A DNA stretch of 64,000 nt. It comes from Bifidobacterium canis (GTDB lineage: Bacteria > Actinomycetota > Actinomycetes > Actinomycetales > Bifidobacteriaceae). A program made the position numbers and the translations under genes. The stretch spans positions 1 through 64,000 of the forward strand of contig NZ_WNLP01000003.1 in NCBI RefSeq assembly GCF_009727065.1, given 5' to 3'. The notes under the pieces are model-generated. The model did not search any database and had not been told where the DNA came from. It saw only the letters and a list, made by a program, of their open reading frames with translations. This document shows, in pieces, positions 9,216 through 17,797 of this stretch (position 1 is its first letter; the number at the start of each line of letters is the position of its first letter).

Positions 9216-9494
9216 ATGGCTGATGCGATTGTGCTAATTACCACAGAGGCAAACATGGTGTCTGCTGCGGCGAAGAAAATCGTTGAGATTGCAGGCGTCA
9301 AAGACGTGTATTCGGTGGCTGGCGACGTTGATTTGGTGGCCGTCGTGTCTGCCGGTGATTTCAACGATCTCTCGACGATCATTCCCGATGGCATCGCCAA
9401 GGTTGAAGGCGTTGCGAGCACGCAGACGCTGATGGCGTTCCGCACGTATTCGAAGGAAGACGATCAGGCCGCCTTCGATCTCGGTGGCGACTGA
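9216..9494 (+). CDS. Stand-alone Lrp/AsnC ligand-binding (RAM) domain protein
   Basis: This 92-residue protein corresponds only to the effector-binding RAM domain of Lrp/AsnC regulators (start ADAIVLITTEAN, then VYSVAGDVDLVAVV and the C-terminal VASTQTLMAFRTYS). It lacks the helix-turn-helix. AAAGGAG at 9204-9210 sets the ATG at 9216. Such single-domain proteins are thought to oligomerise and bind amino acids; whether this one modulates another regulator is not known. It follows leuD by 69 bases and could be in the leu operon. A strong bidirectional terminator separates it from the convergent NADH oxidase gene. Confidence 0.85.
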   Translation: MADAIVLITTEANMVSAAAKKIVEIAGVKDVYSVAGDVDLVAVVSAGDFNDLSTIIPDGIAKVEGVASTQTLMAFRTYSKEDDQAAFDLGGD

Positions 9495-9529
9495 TTCGTT
9501 ATGCGGCTCAGCGAATGAGCAATAAATGC

Positions 9530-9582
9530 ATAAGGGTTGTGCCCGCCGACAGAACCATTCTGTCGGCGGGCACAACCCTTAT
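9530..9582. terminator. Bidirectional terminator, 24-bp perfect stem
   Basis: Arms 9530-9553 and 9559-9582 are perfectly complementary with a five-base loop. The stem core is GC-rich (GCCCGCCGACAGA) and flanked by AT-rich ends that give short T-runs on both strands. It serves the RAM-domain gene and the convergent oxidase gene. Confidence 0.9.
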
Positions 9583-9642
9583 TGCGTCTCAATTATTGAC
9601 TCTGTGCCGTTCTCGATCTATCTGCCGAAATCAGCTGAAAGA

Positions 9643-10989
9643 TCACTCGCCTTGCTCTGCGACGGCCTTCGCAGCCACAGCGCCCACATAATGCACCGGC
9701 TGATCGAAGTTCGGCTGGAACAGGAAGTCGACATTGGCGAGCATGTCAATCGTGAACTTCGCCTGAATAGCCACCGACACTGTGTTCGCGGCGCCCGACA
9801 CGTCAACGGTCGAGCAGAACTGTGCACCCTTGACCAAGCGAGTCTGCGGATCCCATGTCAGAACCGAAGTCACCGGAGCGGTCGTCAGCATGAATGCCGG
9901 GCGATAATCCTCAACGAGTTCAGTCGAGCGAATATCAAGGTCATGATTATTCGCATACGTCTGCGTCATGCCGGAAGCAGCAAGCGAAAGATCATAGAGC
10001 TGCACGGCGGACGTCGCCTGCGTGCCCATGTATTTACGCGTCGGCTTGTCAATATTCAAGCCGACGAGCTGGCCCTGGCGCACAGCATTCGTGGCGAGCG
10101 GAATGTAGTCGAGTTTGCCGGTCGGGTTGAACAGCACGGTGGCGGAGTCGCCAGCCGCATACACATCAGGCACGGAAGCGCGCATATAGTCATCAACCAC
10201 AATCGCGCCATTGTTCAGCGTCTCCACCTGCCCGCGAACGAGATCGGTATTCGGGCGGAACCCGACGACCAGAATCGCGAACGGAGCAGTGTATTCACCC
10301 TTCTCGGTGATCACGGTGATGCCGTCTTCGGTCTCCTTAAAACCAGTCACTTGCTGGCCAAGTGCAAGCGTCACATTGTGCTCGCGGTACTTGTCTTCAA
10401 CCTGATCTGTGATAACTTTGTCAAAATTATTGGCCAACACGCGGTCAGCTGCATCAATAAGCGTCACGTGAATGCCGTTCGTGCTGAACTGCTCGGCGAG
10501 CTCGGCGCCGATGCAGCCGGCGCCAATCACGATCACTTCCTTGACACCCTGCGTGCGCTCCTTGATGCGCACGCCGTCGTTCCAGTTCTTGCACAGCTGC
10601 ACGCGTTCGGAATCAATGCCCGGAAGCGGCGGAATAACAGGGCGCGAGCCAGTGGTCACGACGAGCTTGTCGTATGCCATCGTCTGCGTATCGCCAGTCT
10701 CAAGATCGCGGAATTCCAGCGTTTTTGCCTTCACGTCAACGTCGGTGACGTCGGTGTGCATGTGCACGGTCGCGCCCGCCTGCTCGAGTGCGGCAGGGGA
10801 GGAGTAGAACATCTTCTTCGGGTCAGACACGTGGTTGCCAGCCCACAGCGCGATGCCGCAGGAGAGGAACGAAACGGTGTCGTTGCGCTCGAAAACGTGC
10901 ACTTGCCAATCAGGATGCTCGCGAAGAATAGTGGTGGTGGCGAAAACGCCGGCGTGAGTGCAGCCGACAACAGCAACGGTGGTAGTCAT
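9643..10989 (-). CDS. nox: FAD-dependent NADH oxidase (water-forming type)
   Basis: This 448-residue flavoprotein belongs to the NADH oxidase/CoA-disulfide reductase branch of the pyridine-nucleotide disulfide oxidoreductases. It has an N-terminal FAD dinucleotide motif (VAVVGCTHAG), the single redox Cys in SFLSCGIALW (residue 44), a second dinucleotide motif for NADH (VIVIGAGCIGAELA, about residues 152-165), and the FAD-contacting VYAAGDSA. A lone Cys at this place is typical of enzymes reducing oxygen to water through a Cys-sulfenic acid, which suits oxygen detoxification in a bifidobacterium. The ATG at 10989 follows AAAGGAG. The name is by family; CoA-disulfide reductase is the main alternative. 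Confidence 0.88.
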   Translation of the reverse strand: MTTTVAVVGCTHAGVFATTTILREHPDWQVHVFERNDTVSFLSCGIALWAGNHVSDPKKMFYSSPAALEQAGATVHMHTDVTDVDVKAKTLEFRDLETGDTQTMAYDKLVVTTGSRPVIPPLPGIDSERVQLCKNWNDGVRIKERTQGVKEVIVIGAGCIGAELAEQFSTNGIHVTLIDAADRVLANNFDKVITDQVEDKYREHNVTLALGQQVTGFKETEDGITVITEKGEYTAPFAILVVGFRPNTDLVRGQVETLNNGAIVVDDYMRASVPDVYAAGDSATVLFNPTGKLDYIPLATNAVRQGQLVGLNIDKPTRKYMGTQATSAVQLYDLSLAASGMTQTYANNHDLDIRSTELVEDYRPAFMLTTAPVTSVLTWDPQTRLVKGAQFCSTVDVSGAANTVSVAIQAKFTIDMLANVDFLFQPNFDQPVHYVGAVAAKAVAEQGE

Positions 10990-11287
10990 GAGTTCTCCTT
11001 TGAAACAGACAGTTGTGTTACTTGAGATAGTAGAGATGCGCCGCACAGAGCAACAGATGGTTTCGCATTCAGTGAGAGGTGAGAAATCCCGCATTCGCCA
11101 ACAGCTACAGGGCGTGTGGCACAATAAGAAATGGTGTAAGCACGTGCGTTGGCAGCTGCTGACAGCTGAAAACGGATGAGGAAATAAAACGCGCGTGCGA
11201 ACTGTTAGAGACGTGTAGAAACTTGAAAAACGTTGAAATTACTATATGCGCGAACAATGCGCACAACCATTGCGAAAGAGGTTAAAC
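10990..11287. other. Divergent gap between nox and murA
   Basis: About 298 bases hold the ribosome binding site and promoter of nox (minus) and the leader of murA (plus). A small inverted repeat of CAGCTG units lies near 11155-11170. I see no further gene or clear operator. Confidence 0.4.
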
Positions 11288-12613
11288 GTGGTCGAACAAA
11301 CTGATGACGTGCTCCATGTTGTCGGCGGCAAACCGCTTAACGGAACGATCAAAGTGCGTGGCGCGAAGAATTTCGTCAGCAAGGCTATGGTCGCGGCACT
11401 GCTCGCACCTGGCACATCGGTGCTGAAGAACGTGCCGGAGATTCGCGATGTGCATGTGGTGTCTGACCTGCTGCGCTTGCACGGCGTGAACGTAGACGTG
11501 AACGGCGACGAAGGCATTGTGACCATCGATGCGAAAAACGTGCAGCTCGCCGATGTGGCTGACGTTGACACGCTTTCCGGTTCCTCACGCATCCCGATTC
11601 TGTTCTCCGGCCCACTGCTGCACAGGCTCGGTGAGGCGTTCATTCCGGCTCTCGGAGGCTGCAACATTGGCGGACGCCCGATCGACTTCCACTTGGAGAC
11701 GCTGCGCAAACTCGGCGCGACGGTAGATAAAGAGCACAAAGATGGCATTCACATCACCGCGCCGAACGGCTTGCATGGCGCGAAGATTCACCTGCCGTAC
11801 CCGTCGGTGGGCGCTACCGAGCAGACGCTGCTCGCCGCTGTGCTGGCAGACGGCAAGACCGAACTTTCCGGCGCTGCAACCGAACCTGAGATTATGGATC
11901 TCGTGGCTGTGCTGCAGAAGATGGGCGCGATCATTTCCGTCGACGTCGATCGCACATTCCGCATCGAAGGCGTTAAGGAGCTCAAGGGCTACACCCACAC
12001 CGCTCTGACCGACCGCATCGAAGCCGCTTCATGGGCTTCGGCGGCACTCGCCACCCACGGCGACGTATTCGTGAAGGGCGCCACTCAGCCTGAGATGATG
12101 ACGTTCCTCAACGTGTTCCGCAAGATCGGCGGCGAGTTCGACATCACCGACAAGGGCATTCGCTTCTGGCACCCGGGCGGAGATTTGAAGCCGGTCGCCA
12201 TCGAAACCGACGTGCACCCTGGCTTCATGACCGACTGGCAGCAGCCACTTGTCGTCGCCCTGACCCAGGCCAACGGTTTGAGCATCGTTCACGAAACCGT
12301 GTATGAGAACCGTTTCGGCTTCACCAAGCCACTCGTGCAGATGGGCGCGACCATTCAGCTCTACCGCGAATGCCTCGGCTCGTTGCCTTGCCGCTTCCAG
12401 CAGCGCAACTACAAGCATTCGGCCGTCATCTTCGGACCGACCCCGCTTGAGGGTCGCGACATCGACGTGCCGGATCTTCGTGGCGGCTTCAGCCACCTGA
12501 TCGCGGCGCTGACCGCCAAGGGCCCGTCCGACGTTCGTGGCATCAGCCTCATCGACCGTGGCTACGCCGACTTCCGTGGCAAGCTCACGGCTCTCGGCGC
12601 TCAGATCGACTGA
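11288..12613 (+). CDS. murA: UDP-N-acetylglucosamine 1-carboxyvinyltransferase
   Basis: This 441-residue EPSP-synthase-fold enzyme transfers enolpyruvate from PEP to UDP-GlcNAc, the first committed step of peptidoglycan precursor synthesis in the cytoplasm. The substrate-binding motif reads VRGAKNFVSK near the N-terminus. The catalytic loop ALGGCNIGGRP (about residue 124) keeps the Cys that is the fosfomycin target in this family. I chose GTG at 11288, which follows AAAGAGG with about seven bases spacing and gives the usual N-terminus; an ATG at 11246 adds 14 residues with no ribosome binding site. It ends in a strong terminator. The nearby wall and lipid genes plsC, gpsA and ddl suggest an envelope neighbourhood. 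Confidence 0.95.
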   Translation: MVEQTDDVLHVVGGKPLNGTIKVRGAKNFVSKAMVAALLAPGTSVLKNVPEIRDVHVVSDLLRLHGVNVDVNGDEGIVTIDAKNVQLADVADVDTLSGSSRIPILFSGPLLHRLGEAFIPALGGCNIGGRPIDFHLETLRKLGATVDKEHKDGIHITAPNGLHGAKIHLPYPSVGATEQTLLAAVLADGKTELSGAATEPEIMDLVAVLQKMGAIISVDVDRTFRIEGVKELKGYTHTALTDRIEAASWASAALATHGDVFVKGATQPEMMTFLNVFRKIGGEFDITDKGIRFWHPGGDLKPVAIETDVHPGFMTDWQQPLVVALTQANGLSIVHETVYENRFGFTKPLVQMGATIQLYRECLGSLPCRFQQRNYKHSAVIFGPTPLEGRDIDVPDLRGGFSHLIAALTAKGPSDVRGISLIDRGYADFRGKLTALGAQID

Positions 12614-12630
12614 GCCTATCAGCCCTTTTC

Positions 12631-12667
12631 AGCCCTCGCACATCGCTTAGGTGTGCGAGGGCTTTTT
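12631..12667 (+). terminator. Terminator of murA
   Basis: The 12-bp stem AGCCCTCGCACA / TGTGCGAGGGCT (12631-12642 and 12652-12663) is followed by a T5 run. It is a textbook intrinsic terminator 17 bases after the stop. Confidence 0.92.
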
Positions 12668-12760
12668 CGTGCCTTGCTCCGGGCAAATGTGGAGGCGATG
12701 AGGGCGTGCGTATGGGCGCAAACGCTGGGGCTGTACGGTTGATGCGGCAGAATAATAAGC

Positions 12761-13723
12761 ATGGCATCCAAAGGAAAACCCTCACCGAGGTCCGCGGTTA
12801 AACCGCTCAGCGATGAGCAATACCGCAAGCTAGACGAAGAATACGGTTTGGTCGATCCTACGCGACCGTTCCCCATCGGCCGTATGGAGCCGAACGAGAA
12901 GGAAATCGCGGAACTCAACCCGAAGACCACGCATCGACTGCTCGAAGGAGCGGCGAAAGTCCTGCGCGCGAGTTGCAGAATAGGCGCGTGGGGCTTGGAG
13001 AACGTGCCCACTGAGGGCGCATACATCACATGCGCCACGCACGTGACGCAATTCGACGTGTTCGTGCCGATGGTCGCGATGTTCGAAATGGGCCGTCGCC
13101 CGCGCTACATGGCAAAAGCCGAGATGGGCAAATGGCCGATCATTGGCAAATGGTTCCAGGCGGTCGGCATGCAGCCGGTGCCGCGTCGCAGCGGCAAGGC
13201 GCGCGAAATCGAGGAAGCGTCCATCAACATTCTCACCAGCAACCATGCGCTCACCATCTGGCCGGAAGGCACGGTGACGCGTGACCCGAAGAAGTGGCCG
13301 ATGAGCATGAAGAACGGCGCGGGCTTCATCGCATTGGAGGCATCGCGCAGAGTCGGGCACCAGATTCCCCTCTACTGCGCGGTCACATGGGGTGCGGCGA
13401 GCATCAACCATTGGTGGCCGTGGCCGAAGAAGAACGTGGTGATGTGCTACGACACGCAGCTTGACTACTCGGATCTTTTGGAACATATGGATTCCTGGGG
13501 CGCCGAGCCGCCGGTGGAACTGGCGAACGAGCTTGTGCGCCGCGTGCGCGTGCGCATGAAGGAGATCATGGCCAACATCCGCGGAGTCGCAGTGCCGAAC
13601 GAGTACTTCGACTACCGCATCATGAAGGAAGTGCCTGAGATCCCGCCGTTCACTGATCCTCACGAGGTTGACGAACGCGCGCTCAAGCAATCTTCTCAAT
13701 CTGAACAATCCGCGCAATCGTAG
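12761..13723 (+). CDS. plsC: 1-acyl-sn-glycerol-3-phosphate acyltransferase
   Basis: This 320-residue membrane-associated acyltransferase makes phosphatidic acid from lysophosphatidic acid. The family's catalytic HxxxxD is present as THVTQFD (about residue 91), and the substrate motif WPEGTVTR (about residue 167) matches FPEGTR-type motifs. It is longer than minimal PlsC because of a roughly 60-residue N-terminal extension and a C-terminal tail rich in S and Q. The start at 12761 has no Shine-Dalgarno sequence and may be leaderless. gpsA, which makes its glycerol-3-phosphate backbone precursor, lies 113 bases downstream, so both steps of phospholipid initiation are side by side. Confidence 0.88.
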   Translation: MASKGKPSPRSAVKPLSDEQYRKLDEEYGLVDPTRPFPIGRMEPNEKEIAELNPKTTHRLLEGAAKVLRASCRIGAWGLENVPTEGAYITCATHVTQFDVFVPMVAMFEMGRRPRYMAKAEMGKWPIIGKWFQAVGMQPVPRRSGKAREIEEASINILTSNHALTIWPEGTVTRDPKKWPMSMKNGAGFIALEASRRVGHQIPLYCAVTWGAASINHWWPWPKKNVVMCYDTQLDYSDLLEHMDSWGAEPPVELANELVRRVRVRMKEIMANIRGVAVPNEYFDYRIMKEVPEIPPFTDPHEVDERALKQSSQSEQSAQS

Positions 13724-13836
13724 TAACGCGCATAGCTCACTTGCATACCCGCGCGATTTGCGCCGTAAACGCAAAGCAAAGTCGCATCAAGCAAAGCGCG
13801 CAACAATCGAACTAGTTGTCAACTCAAGGAGTAAGC

Positions 13837-14835
13837 ATGGCGAATATCACAGTTTTAGGTGCGGGAGCATGGGGCACTGCCTTCGGGCAGGTGCTCGCGG
13901 ACGCCGGCAACAACGTGACGATGTGGGCGATCGAACCGGAGATCGTCACGGCGATCCAAACCGAGCATCGCAATCCGGTCCGCCTGCCCAGCGTCGAGAA
14001 ACTGCCGAGTAACATGACCGCCACCGGCGACCGCGCCGCAGCCGTGGCGCACGCCGACGTTGTGGTCGTCGCCATCGCCGCGCAGGTCGCGCGCAAAGCA
14101 CTCGCCGACTTCAAAGGACTTATTCCAGACTCCGCGCTCGTCGTCTCACTGATGAAGGGCATCGAGAAGAGCACCGGCAAGCGCATGGACCAAGTGGTTT
14201 CCGAAGCGCTCGACCTGCCTTCCGACCGTTTCGCTGCTGTGTCGGGCCCGAATCTGAGCAAGCAGATCGCCGCACGCGAGCCCGCCGCCACCGTGATCGC
14301 CTGCACCGACATCAAACAGGCGCGCACGATGGCCGGCTACTGCACCACCGACTATTTCAAGGCATTCATCACCGCCGACGTGATCGGCTTGGAACTGTGC
14401 GGCTCGCTGAAGAACGTCGTCGCGCTCGCCGTTGGCATGTCGCACGGCGCGGGCTATGGCGAGAACACCGCCGCGATGATCGAGACGCGCGGACTCACCG
14501 AACTCACTGCAGTCGGCACCGCCGCCGGCGCGCTGCCCGAGACGTTCCACGGACTCGCCGGCGTGGGCGACTTGATCGCCACCTGCGGCTCGCCGCTTTC
14601 GCGCAACTACACGTTCGGCTTCAACCTGGGCAAAGGCATGAGCGTCGAAGAGGCGACGAAGGCGAGCGACGGCGTGGCGGAAGGCGTCGCCACCGCAAGC
14701 GCAGTCGTTGAACTCGGCAAGCAATACCACGTTGACACTCCGCTCGCCAAGGCTGTGACGCGCGTGCTCAACGACGGCATCTCGTTCGACCAGATGGTCG
14801 CCGAGATGTTCCCGCAGGGCATCACCGTAGAGTAA
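13837..14835 (+). CDS. gpsA: Glycerol-3-phosphate dehydrogenase [NAD(P)+]
   Basis: This 332-residue cytoplasmic enzyme reduces dihydroxyacetone phosphate to sn-glycerol-3-phosphate for phospholipids. The N-terminal dinucleotide motif is ITVLGAGAWGTAF. Family blocks follow: SLMKGIE, SGPNLSKQIA, the catalytic-domain LCGSLKNVVALAVGM, and FHGLAGVGDLIATC with SRNYTFG. Length matches the family. The ATG at 13837 follows AAGGAG (13826-13831) at five bases. It is downstream of plsC on the same strand and is closed by a long stem-loop, so it probably ends a plsC-gpsA unit. Confidence 0.96.
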   Translation: MANITVLGAGAWGTAFGQVLADAGNNVTMWAIEPEIVTAIQTEHRNPVRLPSVEKLPSNMTATGDRAAAVAHADVVVVAIAAQVARKALADFKGLIPDSALVVSLMKGIEKSTGKRMDQVVSEALDLPSDRFAAVSGPNLSKQIAAREPAATVIACTDIKQARTMAGYCTTDYFKAFITADVIGLELCGSLKNVVALAVGMSHGAGYGENTAAMIETRGLTELTAVGTAAGALPETFHGLAGVGDLIATCGSPLSRNYTFGFNLGKGMSVEEATKASDGVAEGVATASAVVELGKQYHVDTPLAKAVTRVLNDGISFDQMVAEMFPQGITVE

Positions 14836-14886
14836 GCAAAGAGAGAGTAAGCAAAGCGCTGCAAGCACGACACTTACAACGCATAT

Positions 14887-14945
14887 GAGCCGTGCGCGTG
14901 ACCGCATACCAACCAATGCAGGGCACACGCACGGCTCTTTGACTC
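14887..14945 (+). terminator. Terminator of gpsA
   Basis: GAGCCGTGCGCGTG (14887-14900) pairs with CACACGCACGGCTC (14924-14937) with one G-U pair, then TTTGACTCTTT. The loop is 23 bases. Confidence 0.75.
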
Positions 14946-15091
14946 TTTATGTGCGCAACTAATTCATTGGTCGCGAGTATTCTTGAACGCGATTATTTGT
15001 GGAAAATATGGCGCTGCGACGGCGCACATATGCGGCAGATCGCCGCGCGGCACAACCGCGCAGATACGTGCAGATAAAGGAGCGTAACGCA

Positions 15092-16228
15092 ATGGCGAAA
15101 ACACGAGTGGCAGTTCTCTACGGCGGGAAAGCAGACGAACACTCGATCTCTTGCATCTCGGGCGCCACGTTCACGCGCGCACTCGACCCTGAGAAGTTCG
15201 AGCCCGTGCTGATCGGCATCACCAAGCAAGGCGAATGGATCGTTGACGGCGAGGATCCGCTCGGCTGGAACCTCGCTCAAGGACTGCCCGAGGTCAAGCG
15301 AGTGCCCGGTTCGCGTGATGTAGTGCTCAACGTGGGCGAAGGCGCAGACGGCTTCTATGCTCGCAATGCCGATGGTTCGCTCGAATCGCTCGGCCACATC
15401 GACGTGATGCTGCCCGCACTGCATGGTCCGTTCGGTGAAGACGGCACGATTCAAGGTCTCTTCGAGATGATGGGCGTGCCATACGTGGGTTGCGGCGTGC
15501 TCGCTTCGGCCGCGTGCATGGACAAGCACTACACGAAGGTGCTGCTGCGTGCCGCCGGCATTCCGGTGGCACCCGGCATCACACTCGACACCCGCCACTA
15601 CAACGCTGATGATCACTTTGCCGGCGATGGCGAGCACTTCGTTGACTTGGTGAACGAGGCGGGACTGCAATACCCGCTGTTCGTCAAGCCGTCGCGTGCC
15701 GGTTCCAGCTTCGGCGTGACGAAGGTGGAGTCCGTGGACGATGCAGCCGCGCTCGCCGCCGCCGTTTACGAGGCGAGCCTGCATGATTGGCGCGTGCTCG
15801 TTGAGCAGGGCATCGACGCGCGCGAAATCGAGTGTGCTGTAGTGCGCATCAAGCCGACCGACGCAGCTCGCGCCGCACTCCCCGGTGAGATCGTGCTCGA
15901 CCGCCGCAACGAGGGCGATGACCAGTTCTATGACTTCGACAGCAAATACATGGACGCGCAGGCCAGCCACACCGAGATTCCGGCGAAGATCGGTGACGAT
16001 GCGATCGCGCGCGTTCGCGAAATCGCCGTGCGCGCGTTCGATGCTGTGGATGGCATGGGCCTGAGCCGCGTCGACACGTTCGTGACCGCCGACGGCGAAG
16101 TGCTGGTCAATGAGATCAACACACTGCCTGGGTGCACATCGATTTCGCTGTTCCCGAAGGCGTGGGAGGCGATGGGAGTGCCGTTCACGCAGGTGGTGAC
16201 CGATCTGATCGAAGGCGTTCTCGCCTGA
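15092..16228 (+). CDS. ddl: D-alanine--D-alanine ligase
   Basis: This 378-residue ATP-grasp enzyme joins two D-alanines for the peptidoglycan stem peptide. The N-terminus VAVLYGGKADEHSIS matches the family, as do GPFGEDGTIQG, FVKPSRAGSSFGV, the DFDSKYMD loop and the Mg-binding NEINTLPG near the C-terminus. The ATG at 15092 follows AAAGGAG with nine bases spacing; longer in-frame starts lack a ribosome binding site. It is transcribed alone after the gpsA terminator. The upstream gap contains TTGGTCGCGAG, a string also found near 43448. Confidence 0.95.
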   Translation: MAKTRVAVLYGGKADEHSISCISGATFTRALDPEKFEPVLIGITKQGEWIVDGEDPLGWNLAQGLPEVKRVPGSRDVVLNVGEGADGFYARNADGSLESLGHIDVMLPALHGPFGEDGTIQGLFEMMGVPYVGCGVLASAACMDKHYTKVLLRAAGIPVAPGITLDTRHYNADDHFAGDGEHFVDLVNEAGLQYPLFVKPSRAGSSFGVTKVESVDDAAALAAAVYEASLHDWRVLVEQGIDAREIECAVVRIKPTDAARAALPGEIVLDRRNEGDDQFYDFDSKYMDAQASHTEIPAKIGDDAIARVREIAVRAFDAVDGMGLSRVDTFVTADGEVLVNEINTLPGCTSISLFPKAWEAMGVPFTQVVTDLIEGVLA

Positions 16229-16655
16229 CTTTTCTTTTGTTTTCTATGCCTAGTTACCTTGCCTGCAATGGGCGTCGGAAATCAGTCGGCAACGGCAAAA
16301 TAACTGTGCACGTTGGAGATGCGGCTCGCGTGCTTTTTGCAGATTGATTCTGTTACGTGTGCGTGAGGAGGGTCGTTCGTGCACGTTGCGCAGAATAGTT
16401 CTGTTGTATGCGCGCGAGGGAGCGTGCGCGTTCGATGTTTCCCGAAGAAATCCTTGCCCAAGTGAACAGTAATATTTGCATTGCTCGCAAATATTACATA
16501 GTGAAATATTGAATATTGCTATGTGACATGACACGCGTTATATAGCGGGAAAAACGCAGAACTTGCCGGTATTAGTTAGAGCTGTTCTGGGACAGCAGAT
16601 TGATGGCAGCTTATTTTTGATATTCTGTGGTTCACCGAAGAGTAAAAGGAGAGAA
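16229..16655. repeat. Gene-free gap with nested inverted repeats
   Basis: GTAATATTTGC (16469-16479) pairs perfectly with GCAAATATTAC (16487-16497). The last C also starts CATAG (16497-16501), which pairs with CTATG (16519-16523) around a second AATATT-containing symmetry. The gap is AT-rich and precedes the Q/P-rich gene at 16656. No other gene is visible in these 427 bases. Confidence 0.5.
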
Positions 16656-17774
16656 ATGACCCAGCCAGAGAATCCATATGGCGGCAATTCTGAGAATGCG
16701 CTGAACAACGCGCAAAGTGGCGAGCCCGCGGAACAGACTCAGCCAGCAATGACTGATTCGCAGAATTCCACGGAATCGACGCAGCAGTACGATCAGCAGC
16801 CTGCGCAGGAACCGTATGGGCAGGAGTCCACTGATTCCGACGCGCAGCAGACCACGCAGATGCCATACGGGCAGAACCAGTACGCGCAGCAGCCACAGTA
16901 GCCGCAGTACGGGCAGAATGGTCAGGAGGCGTACGGCCAGCAGCAGTATGCGCAAGCTCCGTATGGGCAGCCATATGATCAGCAGCTGCAGTACGGTCAG
17001 CAATATCAGCAGTATCAGGGTGCTGGGCAGGGCGGTCAGTATCCGCCGCAGCAGTTCCCTCCGCAGCAGCAGTACCCGCCGGAAGCTCCGACCGACAAAT
17101 ACAACACGCTTGCCATCGTCGGCTTGATTCTGTCGTTCTTGATGCCGCTCGTCGGTCTCATCGTCAGCATCGTCGCCATGGTGAAGATCAACAAGCACGG
17201 TGGTAGCAAAACCAGCAAGAACCTTTCGCTTGCCGGCACTATTGTGGGTGGTATTTTCACCGCGATCTACATTATTGTTGCCGTCATCGCTATCAGTGTT
17301 GGTGTGAATGCCGTCAACGACTATGCCAGCAGCCAGCCGAGCCGTTCGCCGTCCACCAGCATCTCGCCGAGCAAGAGCCCGAGCGACGATTCGTCGAGCC
17401 TCGAAGATGACCTTGACGACGATCTCGACGACCTTGACATCGAGGGGCAGCTGTCGAGGGGCGCGACACTCGAAGACATGCTCAAGAACCCGCAAGTGAA
17501 GCAGGAGCTGGAGAAGCAGATGGGCAACATGCCGGAAGGCATGACCGCTGACATCACCGCGCAGGGCAATACGCTCGTCATGACGATCGACATGGATTCT
17601 ACGTATGCCAGCACGGTGGACTCCACACGAAGCGTGTACGACAATCTGGCGCAAGAGATGGCGGACGAGCTGAACAGTAGCGGTAGCAGCACCAAGTATT
17701 CAGTGCGTCTCATCATCACGTCGGAGGGCAAGACGCTGTATGACAAAACGGCGACCTCCAGCTCGACGAACTGA
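16656..17774 (+). pseudogene. Q/P/Y-rich membrane protein with an internal amber stop
   Basis: One continuous frame runs 16656-17774 except for a TAG at 16899-16901, where the surrounding repeats (QYAQQPQ*PQYGQNG) strongly imply CAG. The restored protein has 372 residues. An N-terminal cytoplasmic tail of about 150 residues is rich in Q, P, Y and G with PYGQ repeats. A DUF4190-like pair of membrane spans follows (LAIVGLILSFLMPLVG and GGIFTAIYIIVAVIAI), then a Ser/Asp-rich linker and an extracellular C-terminal domain. AAAAGGAG precedes the ATG at 16656. The next gene starts 23 bases later and has the same kind of tail, so they are probably co-transcribed. Function unknown. The stop could be a real nonsense mutation or a base-call error. 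Confidence 0.75.
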
Positions 17775-17797
17775 CATACTCGCGATTTTACGGAATC

